Origin: Planctobacterium sp047947135
Lineage (GTDB): Bacteria; Pseudomonadota; Gammaproteobacteria; Enterobacterales; Alteromonadaceae
NCBI GenBank assembly: GCA_047947135.1
Contig: CP170457.1
Location: 1,488,001-1,552,000, forward strand
DNA: 64,000 nucleotides
Reading direction: 5' to 3'
Shown here: positions 15,671 through 25,385 of the stretch, one piece after another
Numbering within the stretch: position 1 is the first letter of the stretch
How the letters are laid out: each line of letters opens with the position of its first letter
The notes under the pieces: model-generated
Databases searched by the model: none
Told to the model about the DNA's origin: nothing
What the model saw: the letters and a program-made list of their open reading frames with translations, nothing else
Position numbers and translations under genes: made by a program

Positions 15671-17367
15671 TGACGATTGGCAACAATAAAGGTAAGCCGT
15701 CAGATAACGAAAGGTTAAAAGCTGAAAGCAATTTTCTGCGTGGCACCATCGAAACTGATTTGAAAGATGGCGTGACCGGTGGGTTTAGCGCGGATAACTT
15801 TCAACTGATCCGTTTCCATGGCATGTATCAACAAGATGATCGTGACATTCGCACAGAACGGGCCAAACAAAAGTTAGAGCCATTGCACAATGTAATGCTG
15901 CGTGCCCGCTTGCCGGGTGGCATCATTACTCCTGAGCAATGGCTGACGATCGACAAATTTGCTCAGGATTATTCGTTATACGGCAGTATTCGCCTGACCA
16001 CCAGGCAGACGTTTCAGTTTCATGGGGTTCTCAAGCCAAATATCAAAAAGATGCACCAGACTTTAAACAAGGCGGGCATTGATTCAATTGCGACAGCTGG
16101 TGACGTCAATCGGAATGTCCTTTGTACTTCCAATCCGATGCAATCAGAACTGCATCAAGAGGCTTATGAATGGGCGAAAAAGATAAGTGAGCACTTGCTT
16201 CCTAAGACCAGAGCCTACGCCGAAATCTGGCTTGATGGTGAGAAGTTAGAAACGACCGATCAAGAGCCGATTTTAGGGTCTACCTACTTACCCAGGAAGT
16301 TTAAAACTACAGTGGCTATTCCACCTCAGAACGATGTTGATGTGCATGCCAATGATTTGAGTTTTGTTGCGATTGAAGACAAAGGCAAGTTAGTTGGTTT
16401 CAACGTTCTTGTCGGTGGCGGCCTGGCTATGACTCATGGTGATCATGAGACATTTCCAAGAAAAGCCGACGACTTTGGTTACATTAGCAAAGAAGACACA
16501 TTGGCTATTGCCGAAGCTGTGGTAACAACACAGCGCGACTGGGGTAACCGCAGTAATCGTAAAAATGCGAAAACCAAATATACGTTGGAGGCGGTTGGCG
16601 TTGATGTATTCAAAGCAGAAGTCGAAAAGCGATCTGGGGTTAAATTTGCTCCATCCAAACCTTTTGAGTTTACTGACCGCGGAGACCGATTTGGCTGGGT
16701 AAAGGGTATAGACGATAAATATCATTTAACGCTATTCATTGAGAATGGTCGACTTCTGGATTATCTGGGCAAAACGCTGAAAACCGGCTGCGCCGAAATC
16801 GCCAAGATTCATAAAGGTGATTTTCGATTAACGGCCAATCAAAACCTGATCATTGCGGGTGTTGATGAGCAAGACAAAGCGCAGATAGAAAAGTTGGCAA
16901 TTGAACACGGTTTATTGTCTGCAAATACGACGTCTCAACAGCAAGCCTCAATGGCATGTGTTTCTTTGCCCACCTGTCCTTTGGCGATGTCAGAAGCGGA
17001 ACGCTATTTACCAGAAGCCGTTGAGCGTCTCGAGCAACTGCAGAAAAAACACGCAATAAATGACGATATCATATTTCGTATCACCGGATGTCCGAATGGT
17101 TGCGGCCGGGCCATGTTGGCGGAAATAGGACTAGTTGGCAAAGGGCCGGGCAAATACAATTTGCACATTGGCGGCGATTACCAAGGTACACGCATTCCGC
17201 GTATGTACAAAGAGAACATCAGTGAAGATGAAATATTTTCTGAACTGGATTCATTGATTGGTCGCTGGGCGTCTGAAAGGGAAGGTCAGGAACGCTTTGG
17301 TGATTTTGTTATTCGAGCCAACATCATTAAACCAGTGGTTGACTCCGCGAGGGATTTCTATGACTAA
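15670..17367 (+). CDS. cysI: Sulfite reductase hemoprotein subunit CysI
   Basis: A 565-residue siroheme/4Fe-4S enzyme that reduces sulfite to sulfide with six electrons. The iron-sulfur and siroheme cysteines are visible as MACVSLPTCPLAMSEAER and ITGCPNGCGRAML. Substrate-site residues lie in RLTTRQTFQFHGV and CTSNP. Length and order match the E. coli protein. It starts within the last base of cysJ and overlaps cysH by 8 bp, so all three genes are co-translated. Confidence 0.98.
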   Translation: MTIGNNKGKPSDNERLKAESNFLRGTIETDLKDGVTGGFSADNFQLIRFHGMYQQDDRDIRTERAKQKLEPLHNVMLRARLPGGIITPEQWLTIDKFAQDYSLYGSIRLTTRQTFQFHGVLKPNIKKMHQTLNKAGIDSIATAGDVNRNVLCTSNPMQSELHQEAYEWAKKISEHLLPKTRAYAEIWLDGEKLETTDQEPILGSTYLPRKFKTTVAIPPQNDVDVHANDLSFVAIEDKGKLVGFNVLVGGGLAMTHGDHETFPRKADDFGYISKEDTLAIAEAVVTTQRDWGNRSNRKNAKTKYTLEAVGVDVFKAEVEKRSGVKFAPSKPFEFTDRGDRFGWVKGIDDKYHLTLFIENGRLLDYLGKTLKTGCAEIAKIHKGDFRLTANQNLIIAGVDEQDKAQIEKLAIEHGLLSANTTSQQQASMACVSLPTCPLAMSEAERYLPEAVERLEQLQKKHAINDDIIFRITGCPNGCGRAMLAEIGLVGKGPGKYNLHIGGDYQGTRIPRMYKENISEDEIFSELDSLIGRWASEREGQERFGDFVIRANIIKPVVDSARDFYD

Positions 17368-18121
17368 CGTTGCATTGCATGTTAAAGATAATTATCCACA
17401 GGTGCTGTCTCCGGAGAATATCTCTGGAGAAGAGTTGGCCGAGCTCAACGAAAAACTGGAAAAGTTAAGTGCCCAGGAACGCATAAGTTGGGCACTGCAA
17501 AATTTACCTGAAAACTTTATGCTGTCTTCCAGTTTTGGTATTCAGGCGGCGCTTACGTTGCAGTTAGTGACCGAGCAGTATCCGGATGTTCCAGTTGTGT
17601 TCACTGATACGGGATATTTATATCCGGAGACTTATGAGTTTGCTGACCGATTGACTGAAAAGCTAAAGCTTAACCTGAAAGTTTACCGGTCTGATATTTC
17701 CCCAGCGTGGCAAGAGGCCCGTTTTGGGAAACTATGGGAAGAGGGCGAAGACGGCATAACCCGTTATAACCATCTTAATAAAGTTGAGCCTATGCGCCGA
17801 GCGCACGAAGAATTGGCGGTAAAAAGCTGGTTTGCTGGATTGCGTCGTACCCAGTCAGATCAAAGAGCAAAGTTATCAGTGCTTCAGGTCGTGAATGATA
17901 AGTTTAAGATTTTTCCAGTTTTGGATTGGAGTAATAAGGACATTCATTACTATTTTGAAGAACACAACCTGCCGTATCACCCTTTGTGGGAAAAAGGTTA
18001 TGTCTCTGTCGGGGACTGGCATACAACGAGGCCACTTGAAGCTGGTATGTCAGAACAAGATACTCGCTTTTTTGGCCTGCATCGAGAGTGTGGTCTGCAT
18101 GAATTTGGGGACGGTATATAG
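17360..18121 (+). CDS. cysH: Phosphoadenylyl-sulfate (PAPS) reductase CysH
   Basis: A 253-residue thioredoxin-dependent enzyme reducing PAPS to sulfite. It has the pyrophosphatase-like core SSFGIQAALTLQLV, VVFTDTGYLYPETYEFADRL, GLRRTQSDQRAKLSVL and the catalytic-cysteine end RECGLHEF. The two CC pairs of plant/APS-type reductases are absent, so it is the PAPS type without an iron-sulfur cluster. The start is placed at 17360 (ATG inside the end of cysI). A longer frame upstream merely overlaps cysI. The operon ends here; cysH is convergent with the next gene 24 bp away. Confidence 0.97.
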   Translation: MTNVALHVKDNYPQVLSPENISGEELAELNEKLEKLSAQERISWALQNLPENFMLSSSFGIQAALTLQLVTEQYPDVPVVFTDTGYLYPETYEFADRLTEKLKLNLKVYRSDISPAWQEARFGKLWEEGEDGITRYNHLNKVEPMRRAHEELAVKSWFAGLRRTQSDQRAKLSVLQVVNDKFKIFPVLDWSNKDIHYYFEEHNLPYHPLWEKGYVSVGDWHTTRPLEAGMSEQDTRFFGLHRECGLHEFGDGI

Positions 18122-18145
18122 TCTTTAAAGAGGCAAAACCAAGCG

Positions 18146-19060
18146 TTATTCTAAGACAGAAAAGTCTTCTAGCAAGACTTTCTTTAAGGCGTCAATGTAG
18201 GGTTCATTGGGAACAACATTGACCAACTTACTTAACTCCGCTCCTATCGCTGTGAATTTGTAATAATTCAAAAACAGACCGCTTACTTTCGGGGTTATTT
18301 GGAGATTTCTCACATTCACCTGCCACTCGCTGACGTTATTCACTGCCATTTCTGCCGACTCTATTTCACTGCTATAAATTAATCCGGCATCCATCAGTGT
18401 CAGTAAGTCTGGGTAGGTCAGGCCAAATTGCGCCAGATTCAATTGATGGGTTTTGGGCAAACGCAATAAGGCCAGAATACTGGGTTTGCGATAATAACCG
18501 TAGAGTACCTTTGGGCTGTATTCCCCCTTTCGTTTTGCCGCCAAACTAACGGCAATTTGGAAGACATTTGCTTCTCGTTGGGTGATTTCCTGTAGTGTTT
18601 TGAGGGTTCTGACGGAAAAACTACCGGGCTTACTAATCTCCGCCGCGAAAATTTTTCCCCAAATGTCCTGCATTCCAACCGAATAGACGTTTTCGGCCAA
18701 ACCAATAAAGCTAAAAAACCAGTCAGCATCAATGTTTTCTTGAGACGACTTGTCGACACCAAAATCTAAAGCTCGCTCTAATATGCGCTCTAGATTCTCC
18801 ATTCTTCGAATGCGCTTCATTTGTTCACGTTTGTCTAGTTTTTTATTTTGGTCGGGATCCAGTTTGCTATACCGAGAGGTGCTTACCCCCGCTTGGGTAA
18901 ACCACTTGGTAATCTTTGATTCTGCGCTTTCAGTGGTCTTTTTAAAGCTGGGATTGGGGTCAGCCTTTGTCACGTTATCTTTGGCTTTGGCCGATGATTC
19001 TGTTGGCGCTTTTTTTATGCCACCGACATTTTTATTTGAAATAGGACCAATATCTGACAT
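18146..19060 (-). CDS. TIGR03899/DUF2806-like conserved protein
   Basis: A 304-residue soluble protein without signal peptide. The first 70 residues are polar and low in complexity; a Lys/Arg-rich coiled segment (about 75-105) follows. The best conserved part is DADWFFSFIGLAENVYSVGM, then QDIWGKIFAAEISKPGSFS and VRTLKTLQEITQREANVFQI, which I associate with TIGR03899 and the broader DUF2806 group of Vibrio, Shewanella and Alteromonas. Some DUF2806 proteins lie near defence genes, but none are seen here. The ATG at 19060 is preferred over an upstream TTG. Confidence 0.72.
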   Translation of the reverse strand: MSDIGPISNKNVGGIKKAPTESSAKAKDNVTKADPNPSFKKTTESAESKITKWFTQAGVSTSRYSKLDPDQNKKLDKREQMKRIRRMENLERILERALDFGVDKSSQENIDADWFFSFIGLAENVYSVGMQDIWGKIFAAEISKPGSFSVRTLKTLQEITQREANVFQIAVSLAAKRKGEYSPKVLYGYYRKPSILALLRLPKTHQLNLAQFGLTYPDLLTLMDAGLIYSSEIESAEMAVNNVSEWQVNVRNLQITPKVSGLFLNYYKFTAIGAELSKLVNVVPNEPYIDALKKVLLEDFSVLE

Positions 19061-19317
19061 AACGTTGTTTCTCAATAAAATTCAAAGAAAACTCAATCCT
19101 GTTAAAGCTGCATGCATATAAATACAGGTTAGCCACAGCATTTTCTCTAATTGCAACTATATTTAGGATATTACACGTAAAATAGCTGTGAATGAAAAAA
19201 ACCCACCCAAAATTTTGTAAAGTCTTTACTTTATGCTGAGATATGATTAGATGAAGGTGTAAAGCCTATGATGGCCAGCCAAATATTCAATTATAAAAAA
19301 TATGTAGTGAAATATTG

Positions 19318-21552
19318 ATGTGTCCTGCTGATTACGAAAACGACGAATTGATCTTTATGGATGAAGAGGAGCACGACGAAGGTGCTTCTGATGGTCTATC
19401 TGGTACATGGAATGTGCTTGTGGTGGATGATGATGAAGAAATTCATTCCGTTACCCGGCTTGCGCTTTCCGATTTGGTGCTGAATGGTAAAAACCTGACT
19501 TTCCACCATGCCTATTCTGGAGCTGAAGCACTAGAGTTTTTAAAAGAAAACGGCGACCAAATAGCCGTCTTGTTGCTCGACGTGGTTATGGAAAGTGACG
19601 ACGCAGGTCTTCAGGTTGCCAAAAAAATTCGTGAAGATTTAAAGCTGGAAGAGCCGCGTATTATTCTTAGAACCGGGCAGCCCGGTTATGCCCCAGAAGA
19701 AAGTGTCATTAAAGAATACGACATCAATGATTATAAAACCAAAACAGAATTAACTCGCAGTAAGTTAGTCACGACGATTATCGCGTCATTGCGCTCCTAT
19801 CAGCAAATTCTCACTATCAATCAAAGCCGTAAAGGATTGGAAAAGATAATTGGTTCTGCTGCGAATCTCCTTGAAGAACATTCTGTGAAAGGCTTCTGCG
19901 AAGGCGTAGTTGAACAAATCAGTTCCCTAATTGGTTTAGATGCAGGAGGGGTACTCTGTGCCAGAGCAGGTTCGGTCTTAGATAAAGACGAAGATGGCGT
20001 TTATGTTCTGGGAGCTGCTGGTGAGTTGGCATCATTTATTAACGCTAGATTAGAGACAATTCACAACGAAAAAATCATTACCCAGGTCACTCAGTGTCTA
20101 AACAAAAAAGACCATATATTTGGAGAAGACTTTTCTGTTTTGTATATGGACAGTTCAGGTTATGAGGCTGCCGTATACATCCAGGCGGGTAACGAGATCA
20201 GTGATGTAAATCGACAATTATTAGAAGTGTTCTTATCCAGCGTGTCGGTTGGCTATGAAAACGTAAACCTGTTCCATCAATTGCGTAACGCGGCATTTCG
20301 TGACTGGCTGACCAAGCTGCCCAACCGCAACGAATTCATAAATATGCTGGACAACTTGAATCGTACTGATAATGAATTTGACGCAGATGTGGTCGCGTTA
20401 GTAGATATCAGTCATTTCTCCGATATTAACGATGGATTGGGGCAAGAAGCCGGTAATCAGTTATTAATTTCAGTCTCTGAAAGAATGGCAGAGCACTTCG
20501 GCGAAAAGGTCTTAATGGCACGAATAGGTGCTGATGTATTTGGCATTATTGGCCCTGATAGTTTGGTGTCGCCGCAAGGAATTCAGAATCTCTTTAATGT
20601 GCCTTTCAAAGCCGGAGATCACACTTTACCGATCAATGTCACTATTGGATTGGCCCGTCTTTTAGAATCGGCGTCCGGTATTAATTTATTGAAGCAAACC
20701 AATATAGCGCTCAATCGTGCCAAAAAGAACTTGACTGCTAACTATGAGTTTTATGCGCCCGAAATGGAAGAAAAAACCACGTGGCGCTTAGGAATGATTA
20801 GGCAACTACGTGCCGACTTTGGAGAACGAAAGTTACAGGTATGGTTTCAGCCTCAAGTTGATTTGATGACTGAAAAAGTGGTCGGAATGGAAGCGTTACT
20901 GCGCTGGCCGTCCAAAGATGGCGGTTATGTATCACCTGCAGTGTTTGTGCCGTTGGCCGAGTACTCGGGATTGATAATTGAGATTGGTGCCTGGGTATTG
21001 GAAGAATCCATTGAAAGGTTAAAGTCATTGCAAAATCTCGGCTACACCGATCTTCGGGTTGCCGTCAATATTTCTATGCCTCAGTTTCGCGATCCGCAAT
21101 TTGTACCGTTGATCAAGAATACCGTGGAAAAGATGGAGATTGAGCCGAAAAACCTGGAGTTAGAAATTACTGAAAGTCTGGTGATGGATGAACCTCAGAT
21201 AGTGGTTGAGTCATTAAAAGAGTTGAAGAATACGGGTATTCAGATAGCGATTGATGATTTTGGCACAGGCTTTTCTTCAATGAGTTATTTACAGCAATTA
21301 CCACTGGACAGGCTGAAAGTGGACCGTGCCTTCGTCAACGAGATAGAACCAGGTAAACAGGCATTTATTGCTGAGACGATTGTTACGCTTGGGCAAAAAC
21401 TGGGATTAAAGACTATTGCTGAGGGGATCGAAAAGAAAGAGCAGGCTACTTACCTGTTGAAACTCGGTTGTGACGAAGCCCAAGGCTACTTTTATGCGAA
21501 GCCTATGCCCTACGATGATTTAATTGTGTTTTTAGAAAATTATAAGCCATAG
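19318..21552 (+). CDS. Response regulator with DUF3369, degenerate GGDEF and EAL domains
   Basis: A 744-residue protein. A receiver domain (about residues 32-160) has acidic residues at 37-39 and phospho-acceptor Asp88 (VLLLDVV). A linker/DUF3369-type sensor region follows (about 170-315). The GGDEF domain (about 320-470) is degenerate: the signature reads IGADVFGII in place of GGDEF. The C-terminal EAL domain (about 485-740) looks active, with GMEALLRW, LEITESLVM, AIDDFGTGFSSMSYLQQL and IAEGIEKKEQ. It should therefore hydrolyse c-di-GMP under control of an unknown histidine kinase. The ribosome-binding site is weak and the exact start is uncertain. Confidence 0.9.
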   Translation: MCPADYENDELIFMDEEEHDEGASDGLSGTWNVLVVDDDEEIHSVTRLALSDLVLNGKNLTFHHAYSGAEALEFLKENGDQIAVLLLDVVMESDDAGLQVAKKIREDLKLEEPRIILRTGQPGYAPEESVIKEYDINDYKTKTELTRSKLVTTIIASLRSYQQILTINQSRKGLEKIIGSAANLLEEHSVKGFCEGVVEQISSLIGLDAGGVLCARAGSVLDKDEDGVYVLGAAGELASFINARLETIHNEKIITQVTQCLNKKDHIFGEDFSVLYMDSSGYEAAVYIQAGNEISDVNRQLLEVFLSSVSVGYENVNLFHQLRNAAFRDWLTKLPNRNEFINMLDNLNRTDNEFDADVVALVDISHFSDINDGLGQEAGNQLLISVSERMAEHFGEKVLMARIGADVFGIIGPDSLVSPQGIQNLFNVPFKAGDHTLPINVTIGLARLLESASGINLLKQTNIALNRAKKNLTANYEFYAPEMEEKTTWRLGMIRQLRADFGERKLQVWFQPQVDLMTEKVVGMEALLRWPSKDGGYVSPAVFVPLAEYSGLIIEIGAWVLEESIERLKSLQNLGYTDLRVAVNISMPQFRDPQFVPLIKNTVEKMEIEPKNLELEITESLVMDEPQIVVESLKELKNTGIQIAIDDFGTGFSSMSYLQQLPLDRLKVDRAFVNEIEPGKQAFIAETIVTLGQKLGLKTIAEGIEKKEQATYLLKLGCDEAQGYFYAKPMPYDDLIVFLENYKP

Positions 21553-21666
21553 TTCGACATATAGCTTCAATTGGATCTCAATTAAGAAAGTTTGGCGCCG
21601 GATGTGCGCCCTTTAGACCTTCTTCCCGTCAAACAGTTCTGGTGTCTGCTTTAACCGAATGGCACG

Positions 21667-22239
21667 CTAGTCTTGCAATATGTCATTTACGCGGTTACGG
21701 ATCGCTGGGATGACATCTTTTTCGAACCAATCGTTACGTTTAAGCCAAATATTATTTCTCGGAGAGGGATGAGGGAGTACCACACAATCCGGTAAATAGG
21801 TTTGCCACTCCTTGCAACGTTGCGTTAAGGTTAATTTATCTGACAAATAGTAATTTTGTGCATAACTGCCCACCAAAATTTTCAGTTTGACTGCTATTAA
21901 TTCCTCAAATATTCGCGGGTGCCAGGTAGGTGCGCAACGCCTGTCAGGGGGCAAGTCACCACTTTTTCCTTTACCGGGATAACAAAAACCCATTGGCACC
22001 AACGCGACATGCTTTGGATCATAGAAAGTTTTGTTGTCTAATTGCAACCAATCACGCAATCTGTCGCCTGATGGATCATTCCAGGGGCGTCTTGAGTCAT
22101 GGGCTTTCAAACCCGGTGCTTGGCCGATAATCATCAATTGACTGGATGATGAAAATTGTAAAATAGGGCGGGGAGAATGCGGCAGACTATCCTTGCATAT
22201 GGTGCATTTGTCTATATGGGTTTTTAATAAATTCTGCAT
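21667..22239 (-). CDS. Uracil-DNA glycosylase family protein
   Basis: A 190-residue protein of the uracil-DNA glycosylase superfamily. Motif 1 is LMIIGQAPGLKAHDSRRPWN, and the C-terminal DNA-intercalating motif is VVLPHPSPRNNIWLKRN. Two cysteines near the N terminus (DKCTICKDSLPHS) resemble half of an iron-sulfur ligand set, but the full four-Cys pattern of family 4 is not evident. It may remove damaged bases from DNA; substrate range cannot be told from sequence. Confidence 0.85.
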   Translation of the reverse strand: MQNLLKTHIDKCTICKDSLPHSPRPILQFSSSSQLMIIGQAPGLKAHDSRRPWNDPSGDRLRDWLQLDNKTFYDPKHVALVPMGFCYPGKGKSGDLPPDRRCAPTWHPRIFEELIAVKLKILVGSYAQNYYLSDKLTLTQRCKEWQTYLPDCVVLPHPSPRNNIWLKRNDWFEKDVIPAIRNRVNDILQD

Positions 22240-22338
22240 TTGCGAATACGAAAATAACCGGAAATGGTTATTTTTCCTTTCTGATGTGTTATATTTGTTA
22301 CAGGACTATGACAAACCCCGTAAAAAGTAAGAGAAAAT

Positions 22339-22662
22339 ATGCGCAAAATTTGTACTTCAGCAGTTTTAGTTATGTTCAGCGCATTCCTCCAGGCCAATGA
22401 AGTTAAACAGGATAACTTGTTCAACTGCGTTGACCCTGACGGATTAACGCTGGATAGTCAATGCTTATCAAATGCGATAGAAAGTAATCAGGCTTATCAG
22501 TCATTTGATCAAACGTTTCAAAATGAGATCAGTGATCTTGGTGGAAACGCTATGGCGACGGTGCTGTTCCATCCAGAAAAGATGTGGATTCAGATAATCG
22601 CCCACGATGACAGTGATGGCAACACACTGGCATTACATACAAGCAGCAAAAAATCAGATTAA
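22339..22662 (+). CDS. Small exported hypothetical protein
   Basis: A 107-residue protein with a signal peptide (residues 1-19, ending FLQA before NEV). The mature part has a cysteine pair (NCVDPDGLTLDSQC) that could form a disulfide and a beta-rich end (MATVLFHPEKMWIQIIAHDD). I do not recognise the family. It is divergent from the glycosylase gene, and its stop overlaps the stop of the convergent sthA gene by 4 bp. Confidence 0.72.
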   Translation: MRKICTSAVLVMFSAFLQANEVKQDNLFNCVDPDGLTLDSQCLSNAIESNQAYQSFDQTFQNEISDLGGNAMATVLFHPEKMWIQIIAHDDSDGNTLALHTSSKKSD

Positions 22663-24092
22663 TTAAATAATCGATTTAACCCATTGATGGCAGCAACGCG
22701 ATAAGCTTCTGCCATTGTTGGGTAATTGAATGTGGTATTCACAAAATATTCAATGTTGTTGGCATCGCCTTCCTGTTGCATTATTGCCTGGCCTATATGC
22801 ACAATCTCTGAAGCCCGCTCACCGAAACAGTGAATACCCAGAATCTTTTTACTTTCCCGGTGGAATATTATTTTAAGTCCGCCCACCAGGCTATTAGCTA
22901 TTTGAGCCCTGGCCAAGTGTTTAAATTGCGCCCTGCCAACTTCATAAGGTACCTTTTGTTCTGTCAATTCTTGCTCGGTTTTACCAACTGAACTGATTTC
23001 TGGAATGGTGTAAATACCAGTTGGAATATCTTCAATCAAACTGTAATGGCATTCACCTTTCAGCATCGCTTCAGCGGCAAAGCGACCTTGATTATAGGCA
23101 GCAGATGCAAGACTGGGATAACCGATTACATCCCCTACCGCGTATATATTGTCGACAGAAGTCTTGTAGTTAGCATCTACTTTGACTTGACCTCTGGAGT
23201 CCGAGTTCAGACCAACCGCCGCGAGATTTAACATATCGGTATTACCTGTTCGGCCGTTAGCAAACAATAAACAGTCGGCTTTCATGCGTTTGCCTGACTC
23301 CAGATTCAGCACGACACCGTCATCTCGTCCTTCTACAGATTCATAGTTTTCATTGTGTCTTATGACAATTCCGCTATTCCATAAGTGGTAGCTAATGGCA
23401 TCTGAAATTTCGGCATCCAGGAATGAAAGTAGCCGGTCTCTCATGTTAACCAAATCAACTTTAACGCCCATACCTTTAAATATACTGGCGTATTCGGTAC
23501 CAATGACGCCAGCACCATAGATTATGATGTTTTTAGGGTCATGGTTTAAATTCAAAATCGTGTCGCTGTTGTATATTCTGGGATGGGAAAAATCGATATC
23601 TTGCGGTGTATAGGGCCTTGAGCCTGTGGCGATAACCACTTTATCCGTAGTGATTTGTTCAACGGAGCCATCGTCACGTCTGATTTCAAGGGTATGCTCA
23701 TTGACAAAAGAGGCTGTACCATGCAATACCGTGACGCGATTTCGTTCATAAAAACTGCGTCGCAACATGGTTTGCTTGCGTATCACTGCGGATGCGTGAC
23801 TTAGAATCTGTTCAAAGGTCAGATGGTGAGTGTTTTCACCATCATTAAACAAAGGATTGTTATTGTATTCGATCAGGCGACTGACGGAATGGCGTAATGC
23901 TTTTGAGGGGATAGTGCCCCAATGTGTGCAGCCGCCCCCGACCATGTCGTATTTTTCAACAACAGCGACATTTTTGCCCGACTTTGAAAGTTGCATTGAT
24001 ACCCCTTCACCGGCAGGACCAGTGCCGATAATCACTGCATCAAAATCAAACTTTTTGCGAGTTGTTCTTTTCTGTGTCGCCTTTTTAGTCAT
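22659..24092 (-). CDS. sthA: Soluble pyridine nucleotide transhydrogenase
   Basis: A 477-residue FAD flavoprotein that transfers reducing equivalents between NADPH and NAD+. It has the FAD-binding IIGTGPAGEGVSMQLSKSG, the SthA-specific active site GGGCTHWGTIPSKALR with a single cysteine instead of the CxxxxC pair of dihydrolipoamide dehydrogenases, the NAD(P) loop YGAGVIGTEYASIF and a C-terminal dimerisation domain (NTTFNYPTMAEAYRVAA). The ATG at 24092 is chosen over a TTG five codons upstream. A basic N-terminal extension (TKKATQKRTTRKK) precedes the fold. Confidence 0.96.
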   Translation of the reverse strand: MTKKATQKRTTRKKFDFDAVIIGTGPAGEGVSMQLSKSGKNVAVVEKYDMVGGGCTHWGTIPSKALRHSVSRLIEYNNNPLFNDGENTHHLTFEQILSHASAVIRKQTMLRRSFYERNRVTVLHGTASFVNEHTLEIRRDDGSVEQITTDKVVIATGSRPYTPQDIDFSHPRIYNSDTILNLNHDPKNIIIYGAGVIGTEYASIFKGMGVKVDLVNMRDRLLSFLDAEISDAISYHLWNSGIVIRHNENYESVEGRDDGVVLNLESGKRMKADCLLFANGRTGNTDMLNLAAVGLNSDSRGQVKVDANYKTSVDNIYAVGDVIGYPSLASAAYNQGRFAAEAMLKGECHYSLIEDIPTGIYTIPEISSVGKTEQELTEQKVPYEVGRAQFKHLARAQIANSLVGGLKIIFHRESKKILGIHCFGERASEIVHIGQAIMQQEGDANNIEYFVNTTFNYPTMAEAYRVAAINGLNRLFN

Positions 24093-24149
24093 TGTTTTAC
24101 CTGACAATATGGAGTTATAAACTCGTACTACTACTGTTTATAACGCATA

Positions 24150-25286
24150 TCAAGCAGGTTGCAAACGCATGCTACTCAAATCCAGCCATTTATTACGCTG
24201 CACTGCCAAAGATGCTTTTAGCTCTTTGTATTTGTAAGCTATCTCCATACCTTCGTAGGTTTTTATTAAGGCCTGCTTCTTAATCTCCATAAAGTGTTTT
24301 TTAGCTGAATAGTATTCTGACATTTTGCTAAGCAGCACATCATACTCGCTTTGCAGTTTTGTCATGATCTCATCTTTATTTGGCAATGAGAGACATTTGG
24401 CTTTGGCATATTTAAGCTGCATTTGGATTTTGGCTTTTTCAATTCTCTCTTCTGGACAGCGTCTTAAATTCTTAGCTAATGCCATCACGGACAATAGGTT
24501 GATTAACCACTTAGTGGGATCAAATTGCCACCAACGGATACCGTTTCGATAGTCATATTCAAAGATGTGATGGAAATTATGGTAACCTTCACCAAAAGTA
24601 AAAAAGGCAAGAATACCGTTATCCTTGGCGGTATTCGTATCAGTGTACGGCTGTCTTCCCCAGATATGTGCCAGTGAATTAATGAAAAATGTAATGTGGT
24701 GAACGACGACTAATCTAAAGACTCCCGCCAGCAATAACATGCCGAGCACATCGCCATTGAGCCAGCCTAAGAGACCTGGAATACCAAAATTCGCCAGTAA
24801 AGTAATGGTCAAATAGTGGTTGTGTTGCCACATCACCACTTTGTCTTTCTGCAAGTCTTTACAATTGTTATAGTCACTGTAGCGTTCGGATTGGTACTCT
24901 CTTAGCATCCAGCCAATGTGTGAGAACCAAAACCCGCGATTTGCGGAATACGGATCTTTGCCGTTAACATCGACATGGCGATGATGAACTCGGTGATCGG
25001 ACGCCCAATGCAAAATGCTGTTTTGCAGTGCCATGGCGCCGCCGATCGCAAAAATGGATTTTACGATGGGATGAGCATCATAGGCTTTGTGGGACCAAAG
25101 CCGGTGATACCCTGCAGTAATAGACATACCAGAAAACCAAATCAAGACGATACAAGAAATGATTTCGACCCAATCAAAGCCACTAAAGTAAGCTTCTACA
25201 GGTACCGCGATGGTGGCAATAAGGCCGGTGATTAGAAAAACGAGAATGTTTAAAATAAGCAAGGGTGGTTTTTTGGTATTATCCAT
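24150..25286 (-). CDS. Acyl-CoA/fatty acid delta-9 desaturase
   Basis: A 378-residue membrane desaturase that introduces a cis double bond aerobically. The three histidine boxes binding the di-iron centre are GYHRLWSH (about residue 60), SDHRVHHRHVD (about 95) and EGYHNFHH (about 237). Hydrophobic segments lie at about 10-30, 43-60, 155-175 and 180-200. The last 100 residues form a charged helical extension. It is divergent from fabR, with the FabR operator 14 bp upstream of its start, so its expression should fall when unsaturated acyl chains are plentiful. Confidence 0.94.
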   Translation of the reverse strand: MDNTKKPPLLILNILVFLITGLIATIAVPVEAYFSGFDWVEIISCIVLIWFSGMSITAGYHRLWSHKAYDAHPIVKSIFAIGGAMALQNSILHWASDHRVHHRHVDVNGKDPYSANRGFWFSHIGWMLREYQSERYSDYNNCKDLQKDKVVMWQHNHYLTITLLANFGIPGLLGWLNGDVLGMLLLAGVFRLVVVHHITFFINSLAHIWGRQPYTDTNTAKDNGILAFFTFGEGYHNFHHIFEYDYRNGIRWWQFDPTKWLINLLSVMALAKNLRRCPEERIEKAKIQMQLKYAKAKCLSLPNKDEIMTKLQSEYDVLLSKMSEYYSAKKHFMEIKKQALIKTYEGMEIAYKYKELKASLAVQRNKWLDLSSMRLQPA

Positions 25287-25299
25287 GAAAAATATATTC

Positions 25300-25317
25300 A
25301 GCTTACAAGTGTACGCT
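25300..25317. promoter_or_regulatory. FabR operator between desaturase and fabR
   Basis: AGCTTACAAGTGTACGCT is an imperfect 18-bp palindrome (reverse complement AGCGTACACTTGTAAGCT) closely matching the known FabR/FabT-type site AGCGTACA-N2-TGTACGCT of gammaproteobacterial fab genes. It lies in the 99-bp gap between the divergent desaturase and fabR starts, nearer to the desaturase. Confidence 0.82.
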
Positions 25318-25385
25318 AATTTTAGATGTGCTAGTTTACAGACGCAACTAAAATCATCAAAAGATTTAAAAAAGAGTGTTTCAAC

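Noticed and set aside
16390..16725. Minus-strand frame of 111 residues within cysI
   Set aside because: Fully inside a well-supported catalytic gene with conserved frame.
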